The notes: a model not told the origin generated them from the letters alone. DNA of 64,000 nucleotides from Sphingobium yanoikuyae (GCF_034424525.1 NZ_CP139979.1:1178001-1242000); one strand, 5' to 3'. Positions 47,680 through 56,126 are shown, counted from the first letter of the stretch. Numbers and translations: made by a program.

Positions 47680-48485
47680 GCGGGATGGAACGGATCGGCT
47701 TCATCGGCCTTGGCAGCCAGGGTGGCCCGATGGCCGAACGGATCGCTGCCGCCGGCTATCCGCTCATGCTTTGGGCTCGACGCGCGGATGCGCTGGCGCC
47801 CTTCCTCGAAAAGGGCGCCACAGCAGCGCCGGACATCGCGACATTGGGAGCGACCTGCGATCATGTCGGCATCTGCGTCGTCGATGATGCCGGCGTGGCG
47901 GAAATCGTCGATCAATTATTGCCGGCGATGCGATCGGGTAGCCGGATCGTCATCCATTCGACGATATTGCCCGAACATTGCGTGGCGCTGGCCGAACGAT
48001 GCGCGGAACGGGGCATCGCCTTCCTCGATGCGCCGGTCAGCGGCGGTGGCCCCGCTGCCGCGGCCGGCACCTTGACCGTAATGTGCGGTGGAGCGGTCGA
48101 TGTTTTCGAGGCCGCCCGGCCGGTGCTGGAAAGCTTTGGTGGCCTGATCGTGCGGATGGGCGAAGTCGGTGCCGGGCAGCGCGCCAAGATCGTCAACAAT
48201 GCGCTGATGGCGGCCAATATGGGGCTGGCCCATGCCGCGATGGAGGCGGGCAGGGCGCTGGACCTGGATGGGGCAGCCCTGTGCGGCCTCATCAAGGCGA
48301 GCAGCGGCCGCAGCTTCGGTTTCGAGGTTTATGCCCGCCTGCCGACGCCCGGCGCCTTTGCCCATGGCGCGCCGCTGCTGCGCAAGGATGTCGGGCTGCT
48401 GATGACCAGCCTGCCCGATGATGCCGGTGCCGAAGCCCTGTCCCGCGCCGCGATGCCCTTCCTATCCGCCGCCTGCGGCGACTGA
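47676..48485 (+). CDS. beta-hydroxyacid dehydrogenase (HIBADH-like)
   Basis: 269 residues from ATG 47676. The Rossmann segment is RIGFIGLGSQGGPMAERIAAAGY, the substrate-binding loop is FLDAPVSGGGPAAAAGTLTVMCGG, and the catalytic lysine is in GAGQRAKIVNNALMAANM. Family members oxidise 3-hydroxyacids such as 3-hydroxyisobutyrate or tartronate semialdehyde. In this operon it probably acts on a hydroxyacid from the aldehyde dehydrogenase route. Confidence 0.92.
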   Translation: MSGMERIGFIGLGSQGGPMAERIAAAGYPLMLWARRADALAPFLEKGATAAPDIATLGATCDHVGICVVDDAGVAEIVDQLLPAMRSGSRIVIHSTILPEHCVALAERCAERGIAFLDAPVSGGGPAAAAGTLTVMCGGAVDVFEAARPVLESFGGLIVRMGEVGAGQRAKIVNNALMAANMGLAHAAMEAGRALDLDGAALCGLIKASSGRSFGFEVYARLPTPGAFAHGAPLLRKDVGLLMTSLPDDAGAEALSRAAMPFLSAACGD

Positions 48486-48505
48486 CCTTTTCAGGAGATC
48501 CAATC

Positions 48506-49291
48506 ATGTCCTTCACCCTCGACCAGTTCCGCCTCGACGGCAAAGTCGCGATCGTCACGGGTGCCGGCGGGCGCGGCAACTCCATCGGCCGGGCCTATGC
48601 CCTGGGGCTGGCGGCGGCTGGCGCGGCTGTCGTCGTCGCCGACCTCAATGGCGAAGGCGCGCAGGCGGTGGCCGACGAGATCGTCGCCGGTGGCGGACGC
48701 GCCATTGCCGTCCAGGTCGATGTGGCTGACGAGGCATCGACGCTGGCCATGGCGACGGCGGCCAGTGATGCCTTTGGTGGTGTCGATATCCTCATCAACA
48801 ATGCCGCGCTGATGGTCGACATCAGTTACGACAATATCGAAGCCGTCAGCCTCAACGCCTGGAACCGGGCCTTTGCCGTCAATTTGAACGGCGCGCTGCT
48901 GTGTGCCCGCGCGGTGATCCCTTCGATGCGGGCGCGCGGTGGCGGACGGATCATCAACCAGACGTCGGGCGGGGCCTTCCCCGCAACCGGCCTCTACGGC
49001 ATTTCCAAGCTGGCGCTGGTTGGCCTCACCACCACGCTTGCCAAGCAGTTGGGCAAGGACAATATCACCTGCAACGCGATCGCGCCGGGCAATGTCACGT
49101 CGGATGCCGGCAAGATGCTGGTGCCCGACGATTCCCCGTTCATCCAGTTCCTGCAGATGAGTTGCGCCCTGCGCCCGCGCGGCGAGCCCGACGAACTGGT
49201 CGGCACGGCGCTGCTGCTCTGCTCGGATGCTGGGCGCTGGATCACTGGCCAGACGATCCATGTCGATGGCGGCTGGGTGCTGCGTCCCTAA
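48506..49291 (+). CDS. short-chain dehydrogenase/reductase (SDR)
   Basis: 261 residues. Cofactor motif TGAGGRGNSIGRAYALGL (with an insertion relative to the usual TGxxxGIG), NNAAL motif, Ser in IINQTSGGAFPA replaced by a TSGG arrangement, and catalytic YGISK. It is the last gene of the GntR-controlled operon; a strong terminator follows. The unusual glycine-rich loop suggests the enoyl reductase-like SDR branch, but this is uncertain. Confidence 0.9.
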   Translation: MSFTLDQFRLDGKVAIVTGAGGRGNSIGRAYALGLAAAGAAVVVADLNGEGAQAVADEIVAGGGRAIAVQVDVADEASTLAMATAASDAFGGVDILINNAALMVDISYDNIEAVSLNAWNRAFAVNLNGALLCARAVIPSMRARGGGRIINQTSGGAFPATGLYGISKLALVGLTTTLAKQLGKDNITCNAIAPGNVTSDAGKMLVPDDSPFIQFLQMSCALRPRGEPDELVGTALLLCSDAGRWITGQTIHVDGGWVLRP

Positions 49292-49345
49292 ACAGGTCAA
49301 GTCGCGAATGCATCGCGCGCCCGATCGGCCCGTGCTTGGGCAGGC

Positions 49346-49379
49346 AAAGGCAGGCGGCGCTCCGGGCGCGCCTGCCTTT
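49346..49379 (+). terminator. intrinsic terminator of the aldehyde dehydrogenase-SDR operon
   Basis: AAAGGCAGGC pairs perfectly with GCCTGCCTTT around a GC-rich loop, located about 55 bp past the last stop. Confidence 0.85.
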
Positions 49380-49500
49380 GTTGCGTGATCGACATGCGAA
49401 CATCCCTCTTGACTGACCTCGCTGCAATCGAGCCGGTTCTATGCCCAGGAGGAGAAAGATGGTCGTCATTCAGCCTGTCCGGGAGACGCTTGACCTGTTG

Positions 49501-49547
49501 GCGCAATACCATCTATGCGATTGTGTGTCGCATAGATGGTATTGCGC
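49501..49547. promoter_or_regulatory. TATGCGA-N7-TCGCATA operator within a 47-bp perfect palindrome, upstream of an SDR gene
   Basis: The core TATGCGA-TTGTGTG-TCGCATA lies at 49514-49534. Here the arms extend to 20 bases each (49501-49520 and 49528-49547) without a single mismatch, far more than at the other copies. It lies about 90 bp before the SDR start. Confidence 0.85.
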
Positions 49548-49624
49548 GCCGGAGCGACGTGCGAACCGGATATGGCGGCTGCACATCATGCGGCCAGGAG
49601 CCGCACCATGAGAGGATAATGAAA

Positions 49625-50437
49625 ATGGCAATACCCGACCTGTCTTCGCTGCCCCTGGCCAGCCTCTATTCGCTCGCCGGACGATCGGCGGTGGTGACTG
49701 GCGCGGCATGGGGGCTGGGCAAGGCCACGGCGCGTCGCCTGGCCGAAGCGGGGGCCTCTGTGCTGATTGCCGATATCGATGCTGAGGCGGCTGCGGCGAC
49801 TGCGGCGGAACTGGCAGAGACGTTTGGCGTGACCGTCCTCTCTGTGCGCATGGATGCAAGCGATCCGGCCGCCATTTCGGCAACGGCCGATCTGGCCGTC
49901 TCTTCGTTCGGCAAGATCGACATCTGGGTCAATAATGCGGGCATTCCCTCTTTCGTGCCCTTGCTCGATCTGGACGATGCGGCATTTGACGAGGTCATCG
50001 CGGTGAACCTGCGCGGAAGCTTCGTGGGCGCCAGGGAAGCGGCCCGCCGTATGATCGAGGCAGGCCAGGGCGGCGTGATCGTCAATGTCGCGTCGCTGGC
50101 GGGAGTCATGGGCATCTCGCAGGGCCAGGCAGCCTATTGCGCCTCCAAGCACGGCGTTGTCGGGCTGACCCGCCAGCTGTCGATCGAGCTGGCACCCGAG
50201 GGAATTCGCGTGCTTGGCGTCGCGCCAGGTTTCTCGCTCACGGAAAAGACCATGTTCCTGGCCGAACTCGACGACGAGGCGCTCAGCCAGATCCCAATTC
50301 CCGGCATCGGCGGCAGCCGCTTGGGACGCGTGGGGGTGTCCGATGACATTGCGCGGGCGATCCTGTTCTGCGCCTCGGACATGGCCCTGTTCATGACCGG
50401 AAGCACCTTGTTGCTGGATGGCGGTGTGGCGGCTTGA
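49625..50437 (+). CDS. short-chain dehydrogenase/reductase (SDR)
   Basis: 270 residues from ATG 49625 (MAIPDLSSLPLASLY), nine bases after GAGG; ATG 49619 is the alternative. Cofactor motif TGAAWGLGKATARRL, NNAG, catalytic Ser in VNVASLAG and YCASK. Preceded by a copy of the 21-bp operator, so it belongs to the island regulon and is expressed separately from the GntR operon. Probably a hydroxyl or keto dehydrogenase acting on the aglycone; inferred from context. Confidence 0.91.
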   Translation: MAIPDLSSLPLASLYSLAGRSAVVTGAAWGLGKATARRLAEAGASVLIADIDAEAAAATAAELAETFGVTVLSVRMDASDPAAISATADLAVSSFGKIDIWVNNAGIPSFVPLLDLDDAAFDEVIAVNLRGSFVGAREAARRMIEAGQGGVIVNVASLAGVMGISQGQAAYCASKHGVVGLTRQLSIELAPEGIRVLGVAPGFSLTEKTMFLAELDDEALSQIPIPGIGGSRLGRVGVSDDIARAILFCASDMALFMTGSTLLLDGGVAA

Positions 50438-50460
50438 AGCCCGAGCCGGGCGAACAGGTA

Positions 50461-50495
50461 CTGGCCTTCGGGCCGGGGCCTGCCCGGCCGGCCAG
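50461..50495. terminator. nested hairpin between convergent genes
   Basis: CTGGCC/GGCCAG encloses GGCCGGG-GCCTG-CCCGGCC. No T-tract on either strand, so termination would need Rho or be inefficient. Confidence 0.45.
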
Positions 50496-50543
50496 GATAG
50501 ACGCAGGCAATCTGTGCCTGATGGCAGCCCGGCCCACCTCAGG

Positions 50544-51611
50544 TCAGGCCAGATGGGCGATCACCTGCGGTAATTCGGCCGTCGTGAGAATGCCGGCACG
50601 CGCCGCCACGATCGCCTCGATCGCGTTTACGGGGCGATGGGCGGTGAGATTGGGCAGAATATCTGCCCGTTGTTCAGGCGCGATCGGAAAGCGTATGCTG
50701 ACCTCGAGCGGCGTGTCACCATCGACGGTGATATGCCAGCCATCGGCACGGATCGGCCAGGGCGGATCCAGCGCGTCGGTCACGAACCAGGTGCATCGGA
50801 AGCCCATGACCGGATTCCCGTCGCGATAGCCCGTCGTGACCATTCTCTGTCCGGCGACGGAACCTGCCGGAATGACGGAGCGGTGAAGAGGAGTGGCCTC
50901 CCGGGCCAGGGCGATCTCGCTGACCGTTTCGAAATGATCGATCGCAATGCCAAGCCCCTGGCCCAGGGCTGCGAGCGAGTGGCCGAACACTTGGTCCCGT
51001 TCGGGAAAAGTGCGTGCCTGGAAATCCTGCGGGGCCGCGCCAAAGCCCATGATGTCGACCAGCATCTCCTCCGAGCAGCCGTCGATGCAGTTGGCAAATT
51101 CCTCGATCATGAGCAGATCAAGCCGGCGGCTCAAGGAAAGCAGAACAAGGGGCAGCGCCTCGGTGATGAAGCCAGGGCTGCTGCCGCTGCTGTGGATGCT
51201 GCTGTTTCCCCTGGCGCACGCCGCTTCGAGGCGTTGGCGAAGAGGGGCGGGGATAGTGTCCGGATTGAAGAATTCGGCGCGCGTGGAGGAAATGCTGATG
51301 CCATTTTCAAGCAGTGTGCAGACATCGTCCCAGTCGGTACTCTCGGGCATGTAGAGCACGCAGTCAGGCTTGAGCGCCAATATGGCCGACAGGTCGGAAG
51401 TGGCGAGAACGCCCGTGTCGGGGCGACCGCATAGCGCGCCCGCGTCACGCCCCTCCTTTTCGGCCGCATAGACCTTCACTCCGACCAGATCGAGGCGGGG
51501 ATGATCGAGGACAGCACGCATGGCGGCCTTGCCGACCGTCCCGCTCGCCCACTGCACGACACGGATGGGCTTAATTGCATCTTGCCCGTCTCTGGCCGCG
51601 ATGTCGCGCAT
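50544..51611 (-). CDS. DapB-like / amine-dehydrogenase-like NAD(P) oxidoreductase
   Basis: 355 residues from ATG 51611 with GGAGAGGGAC upstream. The N-terminal Rossmann segment is RVVQWASGTVGKAAMRAVLDH. The C-terminal domain resembles dihydrodipicolinate reductase-like enzymes of the 2,4-diaminopentanoate dehydrogenase group, known as NAD(P)-dependent amine dehydrogenases. It is last in the P450-SDR-oxidoreductase operon. If it is truly an amine dehydrogenase, the substrate of this region may contain nitrogen. Other DapB-like oxidoreductases act on carbonyls, so this is open. Confidence 0.82.
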   Translation of the reverse strand: MRDIAARDGQDAIKPIRVVQWASGTVGKAAMRAVLDHPRLDLVGVKVYAAEKEGRDAGALCGRPDTGVLATSDLSAILALKPDCVLYMPESTDWDDVCTLLENGISISSTRAEFFNPDTIPAPLRQRLEAACARGNSSIHSSGSSPGFITEALPLVLLSLSRRLDLLMIEEFANCIDGCSEEMLVDIMGFGAAPQDFQARTFPERDQVFGHSLAALGQGLGIAIDHFETVSEIALAREATPLHRSVIPAGSVAGQRMVTTGYRDGNPVMGFRCTWFVTDALDPPWPIRADGWHITVDGDTPLEVSIRFPIAPEQRADILPNLTAHRPVNAIEAIVAARAGILTTAELPQVIAHLA

Positions 51612-51658
51612 GTCCCTCTCCTCGACCTATGCTAACTGAGAATGGCCGGACGGGCCGG

Positions 51659-52411
51659 TCAGCCGATGAACATGCCGCCATTGACCGCCAGCACCTGCCC
51701 GGTCACATAGCTGGCTCCATCCGACGCCAGATATTCACAGGCCGCTGCGATATCGTCGGGGGTTCCCGGACGCGGGATCGGAATATGCTGGGCGATGATC
51801 TCGAGCGGCGGAAATGTTCCAGCAGCAATGCCCTGATCGGCCATGGGCGTTGCGACCACCGAGGGAGGTATGGTGTTGACCGTGATGCCGTGGGCCGCGA
51901 GTTCCCGGGCAAGCGACCGGGTGAGACCGATGACCCCGCTCTTGGCCGCAGCATAATGGGCCCGGTCCATGGCGCCCGACTGGGCGGCCTGGGACGAGAT
52001 GGTTATGATCCGGCCCCAGCCGGCCTGCCGCATGTCCGGCAGCGCGGCCTGGACAGTGTGGAAGACGCCGGTCAGGTTGATGTCGATCATCCGCTGCCAG
52101 ATGTCGACCGTGATATCATCAAAGCCTATGCTTTCGGAGATGCCGGCATTGGCGACGACGATGGCGATGGGGCCAAGCTCCGCGCGGACCTTCGCATAGG
52201 CATCATCGATGCTGGTGCGATCGGCGACGTTGACGACGAGGGGCAATATGATGGCACCTTGGCCACGCAGGACGGCGGCTTCCTTTTCAAGAAGCGCCTC
52301 CTGAACGTCGAGCATGGCGACGCGGTGCCCTTGTTGCACGAACCGCTTCACGATTCCGAGACCTATGCCCGATGCGCCGCCCGTGACGACGACAACCTTG
52401 CTGCTGCTCAT
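51659..52411 (-). CDS. short-chain dehydrogenase/reductase (SDR)
   Basis: 250 residues, GGGAGAGGAAG before the ATG. Cofactor motif TGGASGIGLGIVKRF, catalytic Ser in ITISSQAAQSG and YAAAK catalytic pair. Middle gene of the P450 operon (43 bp from the P450 stop, 47 bp to the next gene). It probably oxidises the alcohol made by the P450; this is inferred. Confidence 0.92.
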   Translation of the reverse strand: MSSSKVVVVTGGASGIGLGIVKRFVQQGHRVAMLDVQEALLEKEAAVLRGQGAIILPLVVNVADRTSIDDAYAKVRAELGPIAIVVANAGISESIGFDDITVDIWQRMIDINLTGVFHTVQAALPDMRQAGWGRIITISSQAAQSGAMDRAHYAAAKSGVIGLTRSLARELAAHGITVNTIPPSVVATPMADQGIAAGTFPPLEIIAQHIPIPRPGTPDDIAAACEYLASDGASYVTGQVLAVNGGMFIG

Positions 52412-52454
52412 CTTCCTCTCCCTTGAACCGGATTATTCTATTGTGCTGCAGCCC

Positions 52455-54005
52455 TCAGATCGCCGCGAGATCTGCGTCGACGGCATCAAGCGCGGCGTCG
52501 CTGAACTGGCCCGGGGCAAATTTCTGAACCGAACGCAGCGTCATCCCCTTGGCCATGGCGAGCCTTTTGTCCTGGCTCATGCCCGGAAAATGGCGGTCGA
52601 GCACCGCGAGCGTCATGGGGTTGGCGAGCAGTTCGCCGATCCTGGTCTTGGCCGTCGAATAGTCGCTCGCCGTCTTTTCCTGGGGCTTGACGGCTGGTTC
52701 GGCTGACGCAGGCGTCAGATCGACTCCGGCCGCCGGGCTGAGCTTAACATGCAGTTCCGACAGGCCGCGAATGATGAAGCTGGGCTCGAAGTCGAGGACG
52801 CGATCGCCACGCGGGCCATGGACCGCTTCATCGAGGTCGATATTGGAGGTATAGGCCAGCATCTTTTCAAGGATGATCCGCACTTCGACGCGCGCGAGCG
52901 GGGCACCCGCGCAGACATGCTTGCCCCGGCCAAAGGCGACATGCTCCTTGATTTTGGGCCGATCGAGTTCGAACGCGCCCGGATTGTCCCAGCGTGCCGG
53001 GTCGCGGTTGGCAGCGGCGAGTGCAACCAGGATCCTGGTGCCGGCCGGGACGGGGAGGTCACCGATCTTCGTGTCCCGGCGCGCAAGGCGCGCGGTCTGC
53101 TTGGTCGATCCTTCCAGGCGCAGCACTTCCTCCAGCAACTGGGGAATGAGCGAGGGGTCTGCCCGCAGGCGATCTTGGAGCCCAGGCTGATCGGTGATGA
53201 AGCGGATCGAATTTCCCAGCAGCTTGGCGCTGGTGTCCTGGCCCGCTCCAAAGAGGAACGTCGCCATCTTCACCAGCTCGATCGTGTCCGGCACGCTGCC
53301 GTCTGGGAAGGTGGAACGAGCAAATTCGGTGAGAATGTCGTCCTGCGGATTGTCCCGGCGGTCCTGGATGTAATTGGCGAAATAGCCGCCCATGACGACC
53401 AAGGGATGATCCGGCGAGCTATAGTCATTCTCCCCCGTGTCGAGGCTCCCGGGCGGAGGTGCGGCCTCGATCACGTCCATGAACATCTGGCGGTCGGCAG
53501 CAGGCACTCCCAGCAGATCGGCGATCACCAGGGTCACGAACGGGGTCGCGACCTCCTTGATCAGTTCGCACCCGCCCTTGGCGGTGATCGTCCGGGCGAT
53601 TTCGTCCGAATAGGACTGGATAAAGGCTTCATTGGCCTTGAGACGCGAGGGTGTGAACAGCTTGTTGAGCAGCGAGCGCATCCGGGTGTGCAGGTCATCG
53701 TCATAATTGACGAGCAGGTCTCCGCCCAAGATCTGGTCGCGATGCGCCTCGATCTGCGCCGTGATGTCCGACCCCTGCGGCTCGAAGGGAAGCGGCGCGG
53801 AGGCGCCCTGGAGACCGATGATCGCGGAGAAATCGGCATTGTTCTTGAGCACTTCGAGCGCTTCGTCAAAGCCGGTGACGATCAGATAATCCCTGCCGGG
53901 CGGCTGGTAGACCGGGCCATGGGCGCGCACCGCCTCGAAAAAGGAATAAGGATCCTTGAGGATCTCGTGATCGGTAAAATAGTCGCGCTCTTCCAGTGCC
54001 GTCAT
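52455..54005 (-). CDS. cytochrome P450 with novel C-terminal domain
   Basis: 516 residues. The P450 signatures are complete: I-helix AGQDT (254-258), ExxR (Glu293-Arg296) and the heme loop FGRGKHVCAG with Cys365. The P450 fold ends near residue 430; residues 454-516 form an extra domain found again in the exported protein at 56175. Class I bacterial P450s need a ferredoxin; one is encoded 1.3 kb away, but no ferredoxin reductase is visible. First gene of a three-gene operon with the TATGCGA-type operator 36 bp upstream. The likely substrate is a bulky aglycone; inference. Confidence 0.95.
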   Translation of the reverse strand: MTALEERDYFTDHEILKDPYSFFEAVRAHGPVYQPPGRDYLIVTGFDEALEVLKNNADFSAIIGLQGASAPLPFEPQGSDITAQIEAHRDQILGGDLLVNYDDDLHTRMRSLLNKLFTPSRLKANEAFIQSYSDEIARTITAKGGCELIKEVATPFVTLVIADLLGVPAADRQMFMDVIEAAPPPGSLDTGENDYSSPDHPLVVMGGYFANYIQDRRDNPQDDILTEFARSTFPDGSVPDTIELVKMATFLFGAGQDTSAKLLGNSIRFITDQPGLQDRLRADPSLIPQLLEEVLRLEGSTKQTARLARRDTKIGDLPVPAGTRILVALAAANRDPARWDNPGAFELDRPKIKEHVAFGRGKHVCAGAPLARVEVRIILEKMLAYTSNIDLDEAVHGPRGDRVLDFEPSFIIRGLSELHVKLSPAAGVDLTPASAEPAVKPQEKTASDYSTAKTRIGELLANPMTLAVLDRHFPGMSQDKRLAMAKGMTLRSVQKFAPGQFSDAALDAVDADLAAI

Positions 54006-54040
54006 GTGCCCACTCCCTGTTTCGCCCTTGGTGGCGAATC

Positions 54041-54061
54041 TATGCGATTGATTGTCGCATA
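54041..54061. promoter_or_regulatory. TATGCGA-N7-TCGCATA operator upstream of the P450 operon
   Basis: TATGCGA-TTGATTG-TCGCATA, exact arms, 36 bp before the P450 start codon. Confidence 0.85.
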
Positions 54062-54173
54062 AGTTCGTCCGTCCGTGTCGTCAAGCTGCTCACATCCACG
54101 CGTTTCCGCACCTCGTTCATTATGGCCGCCTTGGAATGGCCCGCAATAGAAGCCGGATTGACGAGATGATATC

Positions 54174-54194
54174 TATGCGATTATGAGTCGCATA
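54174..54194. promoter_or_regulatory. TATGCGA-N7-TCGCATA operator in the P450/TetR intergenic region
   Basis: TATGCGA-TTATGAG-TCGCATA, exact arms. No plus-strand gene follows, but a strong plus-strand terminator lies 100 bp downstream. Confidence 0.85.
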
Positions 54195-54331
54195 GATTGT
54201 CGATTGGCTGGTTTCCCGGTTTGGAAATGGCCGGTCTTCCGCCTCCAAGGTCATGGATTTTGCGTGCAGCCTTCCCAAAAGTGCGCGCAGGACTGCGGCG
54301 CGCCCATTCTCTCCGGGCGCGCCGTTTTTTT
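54195..54331 (+). ncRNA. candidate small RNA between operator and terminator
   Basis: A stretch of about 100 bp downstream of the operator at 54174 that ends in a strong terminator on the plus strand. The only ORF (from 54183) runs straight through the terminator, so it is not a real gene. A short regulated RNA is possible; a relic of a deleted gene would look the same. Confidence 0.35.
54296..54331 (+). terminator. strong intrinsic terminator
   Basis: CGGCGCGCCC pairs perfectly with GGGCGCGCCG around a nine-base loop, followed by seven T. It works on the plus strand only. Confidence 0.9.
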
Positions 54332-54391
54332 ATCCATCGAGGTTAGGCCACGGGCAGGGCGATCGAAAAAAAGCTGCTTGGACCTTATCTC

Positions 54392-55048
54392 TCAGCGCGG
54401 CCCGGGCCGGGGTGCGATAACCGCGGACTCCACAAGTTCGTCCAGCATCACCGCTATCTGGTCAGAGGAATAGGCGGCTTCCTCCTGCGTCAGCCACCAG
54501 GAGAGTGTCTCGACGATGAGTGTCGTGCTGCAGATGATCGAAAGCTCCTGAGGCAGCCAACTGCGATACTCCTGAAACAGGCCTGCCAGATTCTTGGAGA
54601 GGCGCATAAGTTCCTCGCGCATGGCGCCACCCGCACCGCCCGTCAGCAATGCTCTCCACAAACCGCGGTGAGAATGCACATAGTCGCACAAGGCGCGATA
54701 GCCTTCCAATCTGTGGCCAGCAGGGAGGGAGAAGGCGACGAGGCGATCGATCTCTTCCTTGGCGACATGATCGAGCATGCCTTCCTTGTCGTTGTGATGG
54801 CGAAAGAATGTCGCATAATGGACATGGGCGGTTTCGCAGATTTCCCGGATCGTGATTTGGTCGAATGATTTGACCGCCAGCAACTGCAGCAGAGCCTGGC
54901 GCAACGCCTGAGCGCTGCGTACCTGTCGCGGATCGGTGCGGCTTGACGAGCGCCTGCCTTGAAAACTATGCGACTCTGTGTCGCTTAGTTTGCGCGATCG
55001 TGAGTCGCTTGCCGCGGGGCTTTCCTGAAGGGTCTTCTTGCCTGCCAC
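54392..55048 (-). CDS. TetR-family transcriptional regulator
   Basis: 218 residues from GTG 55048 (AGKKTLQESPAASD follows), with AGGAGG about eight bases upstream; the longer open frame up to 55504 overlaps the ferredoxin gene. The helix-turn-helix is near residues 65-100 (FDQITIREICETAHVHYATFFRHHNDKEGML). It has an N-terminal extension of about 40 residues, and its DNA carries two copies of the operator motif. It is the best candidate for the repressor that binds TATGCGA-N7-TCGCATA, because it lies central to the sites. This assignment is inferred. Confidence 0.87.
   Translation of the reverse strand: MAGKKTLQESPAASDSRSRKLSDTESHSFQGRRSSSRTDPRQVRSAQALRQALLQLLAVKSFDQITIREICETAHVHYATFFRHHNDKEGMLDHVAKEEIDRLVAFSLPAGHRLEGYRALCDYVHSHRGLWRALLTGGAGGAMREELMRLSKNLAGLFQEYRSWLPQELSIICSTTLIVETLSWWLTQEEAAYSSDQIAVMLDELVESAVIAPRPGPR
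54967..55011. promoter_or_regulatory. two degenerate operator copies inside the tetR start region
   Basis: TATGCGA-CTCTGTG-TCGCTTA (54967-54987) and TGCGCGA-TCGTGAG-TCGCTTG (54991-55011), 24 bp apart. They lie 40-80 bp inside the coding sequence, which suggests autoregulation by roadblock. Confidence 0.65.
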
Positions 55049-55261
55049 GAAACTGCCTCCTGCATCCGACGATCTTTTTTGAAGGAACAGTTCTGCCCGT
55101 CCGTCAATCAAAAAGATGAGGGAGCCTCGTAAGAGGGGTGTTGAAGCAATGCCAGCCTGAAATGAGGCTCCGCAGCAGGGCCCTGCTCGGTGACATCGGG
55201 AATGCAGGCGGATGGAGCCAGGCGTGAAATGCGAAACAAACTTGTGAAAGGAAGAGGGGAA

Positions 55262-55579
55262 ATGCCTGAGATTCTGGTTACGGATCGTAGCGGCGTGCAG
55301 CAGGCCGTCGGGGCAGAGGTGGACCGCAGCGTCATGGAAATCGTGCGCGATGCCGGGTTCGACGATATGGTGGCCCTGTGCGGCGGTTGCTGTGCCTGTG
55401 CGACATGTCATGTCTATGTCGACCCGGAATTTGTCGATCGCATGCCTCCGATCAGTGAGGATGAAAGCGATCTGCTCGATACGTCGCAGCATCGGACGGA
55501 GCACTCGCGCCTGGCCTGTCAGGTACAGTTCACCGCTGCGCTCGAAGGCTTGCGGATCACCATCGCACCTGAGGATTGA
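55262..55579 (+). CDS. [2Fe-2S] ferredoxin
   Basis: 105 residues from ATG 55262 (MPEILVTDRSG), with GAAGAGGGGA upstream. Cysteine pattern C-x5-C-x2-C in ALCGGCCACATCHVYV with the fourth in RLACQVQ, as in adrenodoxin/putidaredoxin-type ferredoxins. It should pass electrons to the P450 encoded 1.3 kb away. It has its own promoter region and is divergent from the TetR gene. No reductase gene is seen nearby. Confidence 0.95.
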   Translation: MPEILVTDRSGVQQAVGAEVDRSVMEIVRDAGFDDMVALCGGCCACATCHVYVDPEFVDRMPPISEDESDLLDTSQHRTEHSRLACQVQFTAALEGLRITIAPED

Positions 55580-55596
55580 GCTTTTCGTAAAGGCGG

Positions 55597-55626
55597 CAGG
55601 CGGACTAACGAGAGGAGATCCGCCTG
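55597..55626. terminator. possible terminator between ferredoxin and MarR genes
   Basis: CAGGCGGA/TCCGCCTG, perfect eight-base arms with a 14-base loop, in the gap of the convergent pair. No T-tract. Confidence 0.35.
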
Positions 55627-55673
55627 TCGACCGGATTCCACGACGCCTGGACTGCAGGACATGGGGGCGATCA

Positions 55674-56126
55674 TCACTGTGGTGGTTCGCGCCTTATGTC
55701 CTGCAGCATCTTTATGCACAGGCGTATCTCTTGCGGGCTGTAACGAGCCCATCTTTCCTGGATCATCCCTGCCATCGCAAGGCGCAGATGCGTGCAGATT
55801 TCCTGCCCCTGCGCCGACAGGGTCAGTTCCGTGCGGCGCTGGTCGCGCGGCGCCTTGCGCATCACCAGCAGGCCGGCCTTTTCCAGGCGAACCAGTTCTG
55901 CCGTCACCAGGCTGCGCCCGATCTGGAGGGTGGCGGCAATATCGAGCGGGTGCAACGTGCCACTCGATATCATGAGCAGGATCCAGCTGCCGCGCGGGCC
56001 CAGATCATGGCGCTCGTTAATGTCGTGGGTCAGCGCTCGCAGGGGGCGAGAGGCGAAGGCGAGGCCTTCATAGATCAGCCCGATTTCTTCCCACGCGAGC
56101 GCCATCTTTTCGGGAGGTGACGTCAT
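55674..56126 (-). CDS. MarR-family transcriptional regulator
   Basis: 150 residues. The winged helix is at about 50-110 (LHPLDIAATLQIGRSLVTAELVRLEKAGLLVMRKAPRDQRRTELTLSAQG), flanked by dimerisation helices. The wing has the DxRRTEL pattern. It follows the small exported protein gene by 48 bp on the same strand. The palindrome at 56575-56595 upstream of both has the classic MarR-operator form, so it probably represses its own operon. Its inducer is unknown. Confidence 0.9.
   Translation of the reverse strand: MTSPPEKMALAWEEIGLIYEGLAFASRPLRALTHDINERHDLGPRGSWILLMISSGTLHPLDIAATLQIGRSLVTAELVRLEKAGLLVMRKAPRDQRRTELTLSAQGQEICTHLRLAMAGMIQERWARYSPQEIRLCIKMLQDIRREPPQ

Noticed and set aside
54183..54473. 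A 96-residue plus-strand ORF starting inside the operator at 54174
   Set aside because: It runs through a strong terminator and into the opposite end of tetR, with no ribosome site.
55652..55706. An 11-base inverted repeat CTGCAGGACAT/ATGTCCTGCAG spanning the MarR stop codon
   Set aside because: The loop is over 30 bases, there is no T-tract and part of the arm is coding. I could not assign a role with any confidence.
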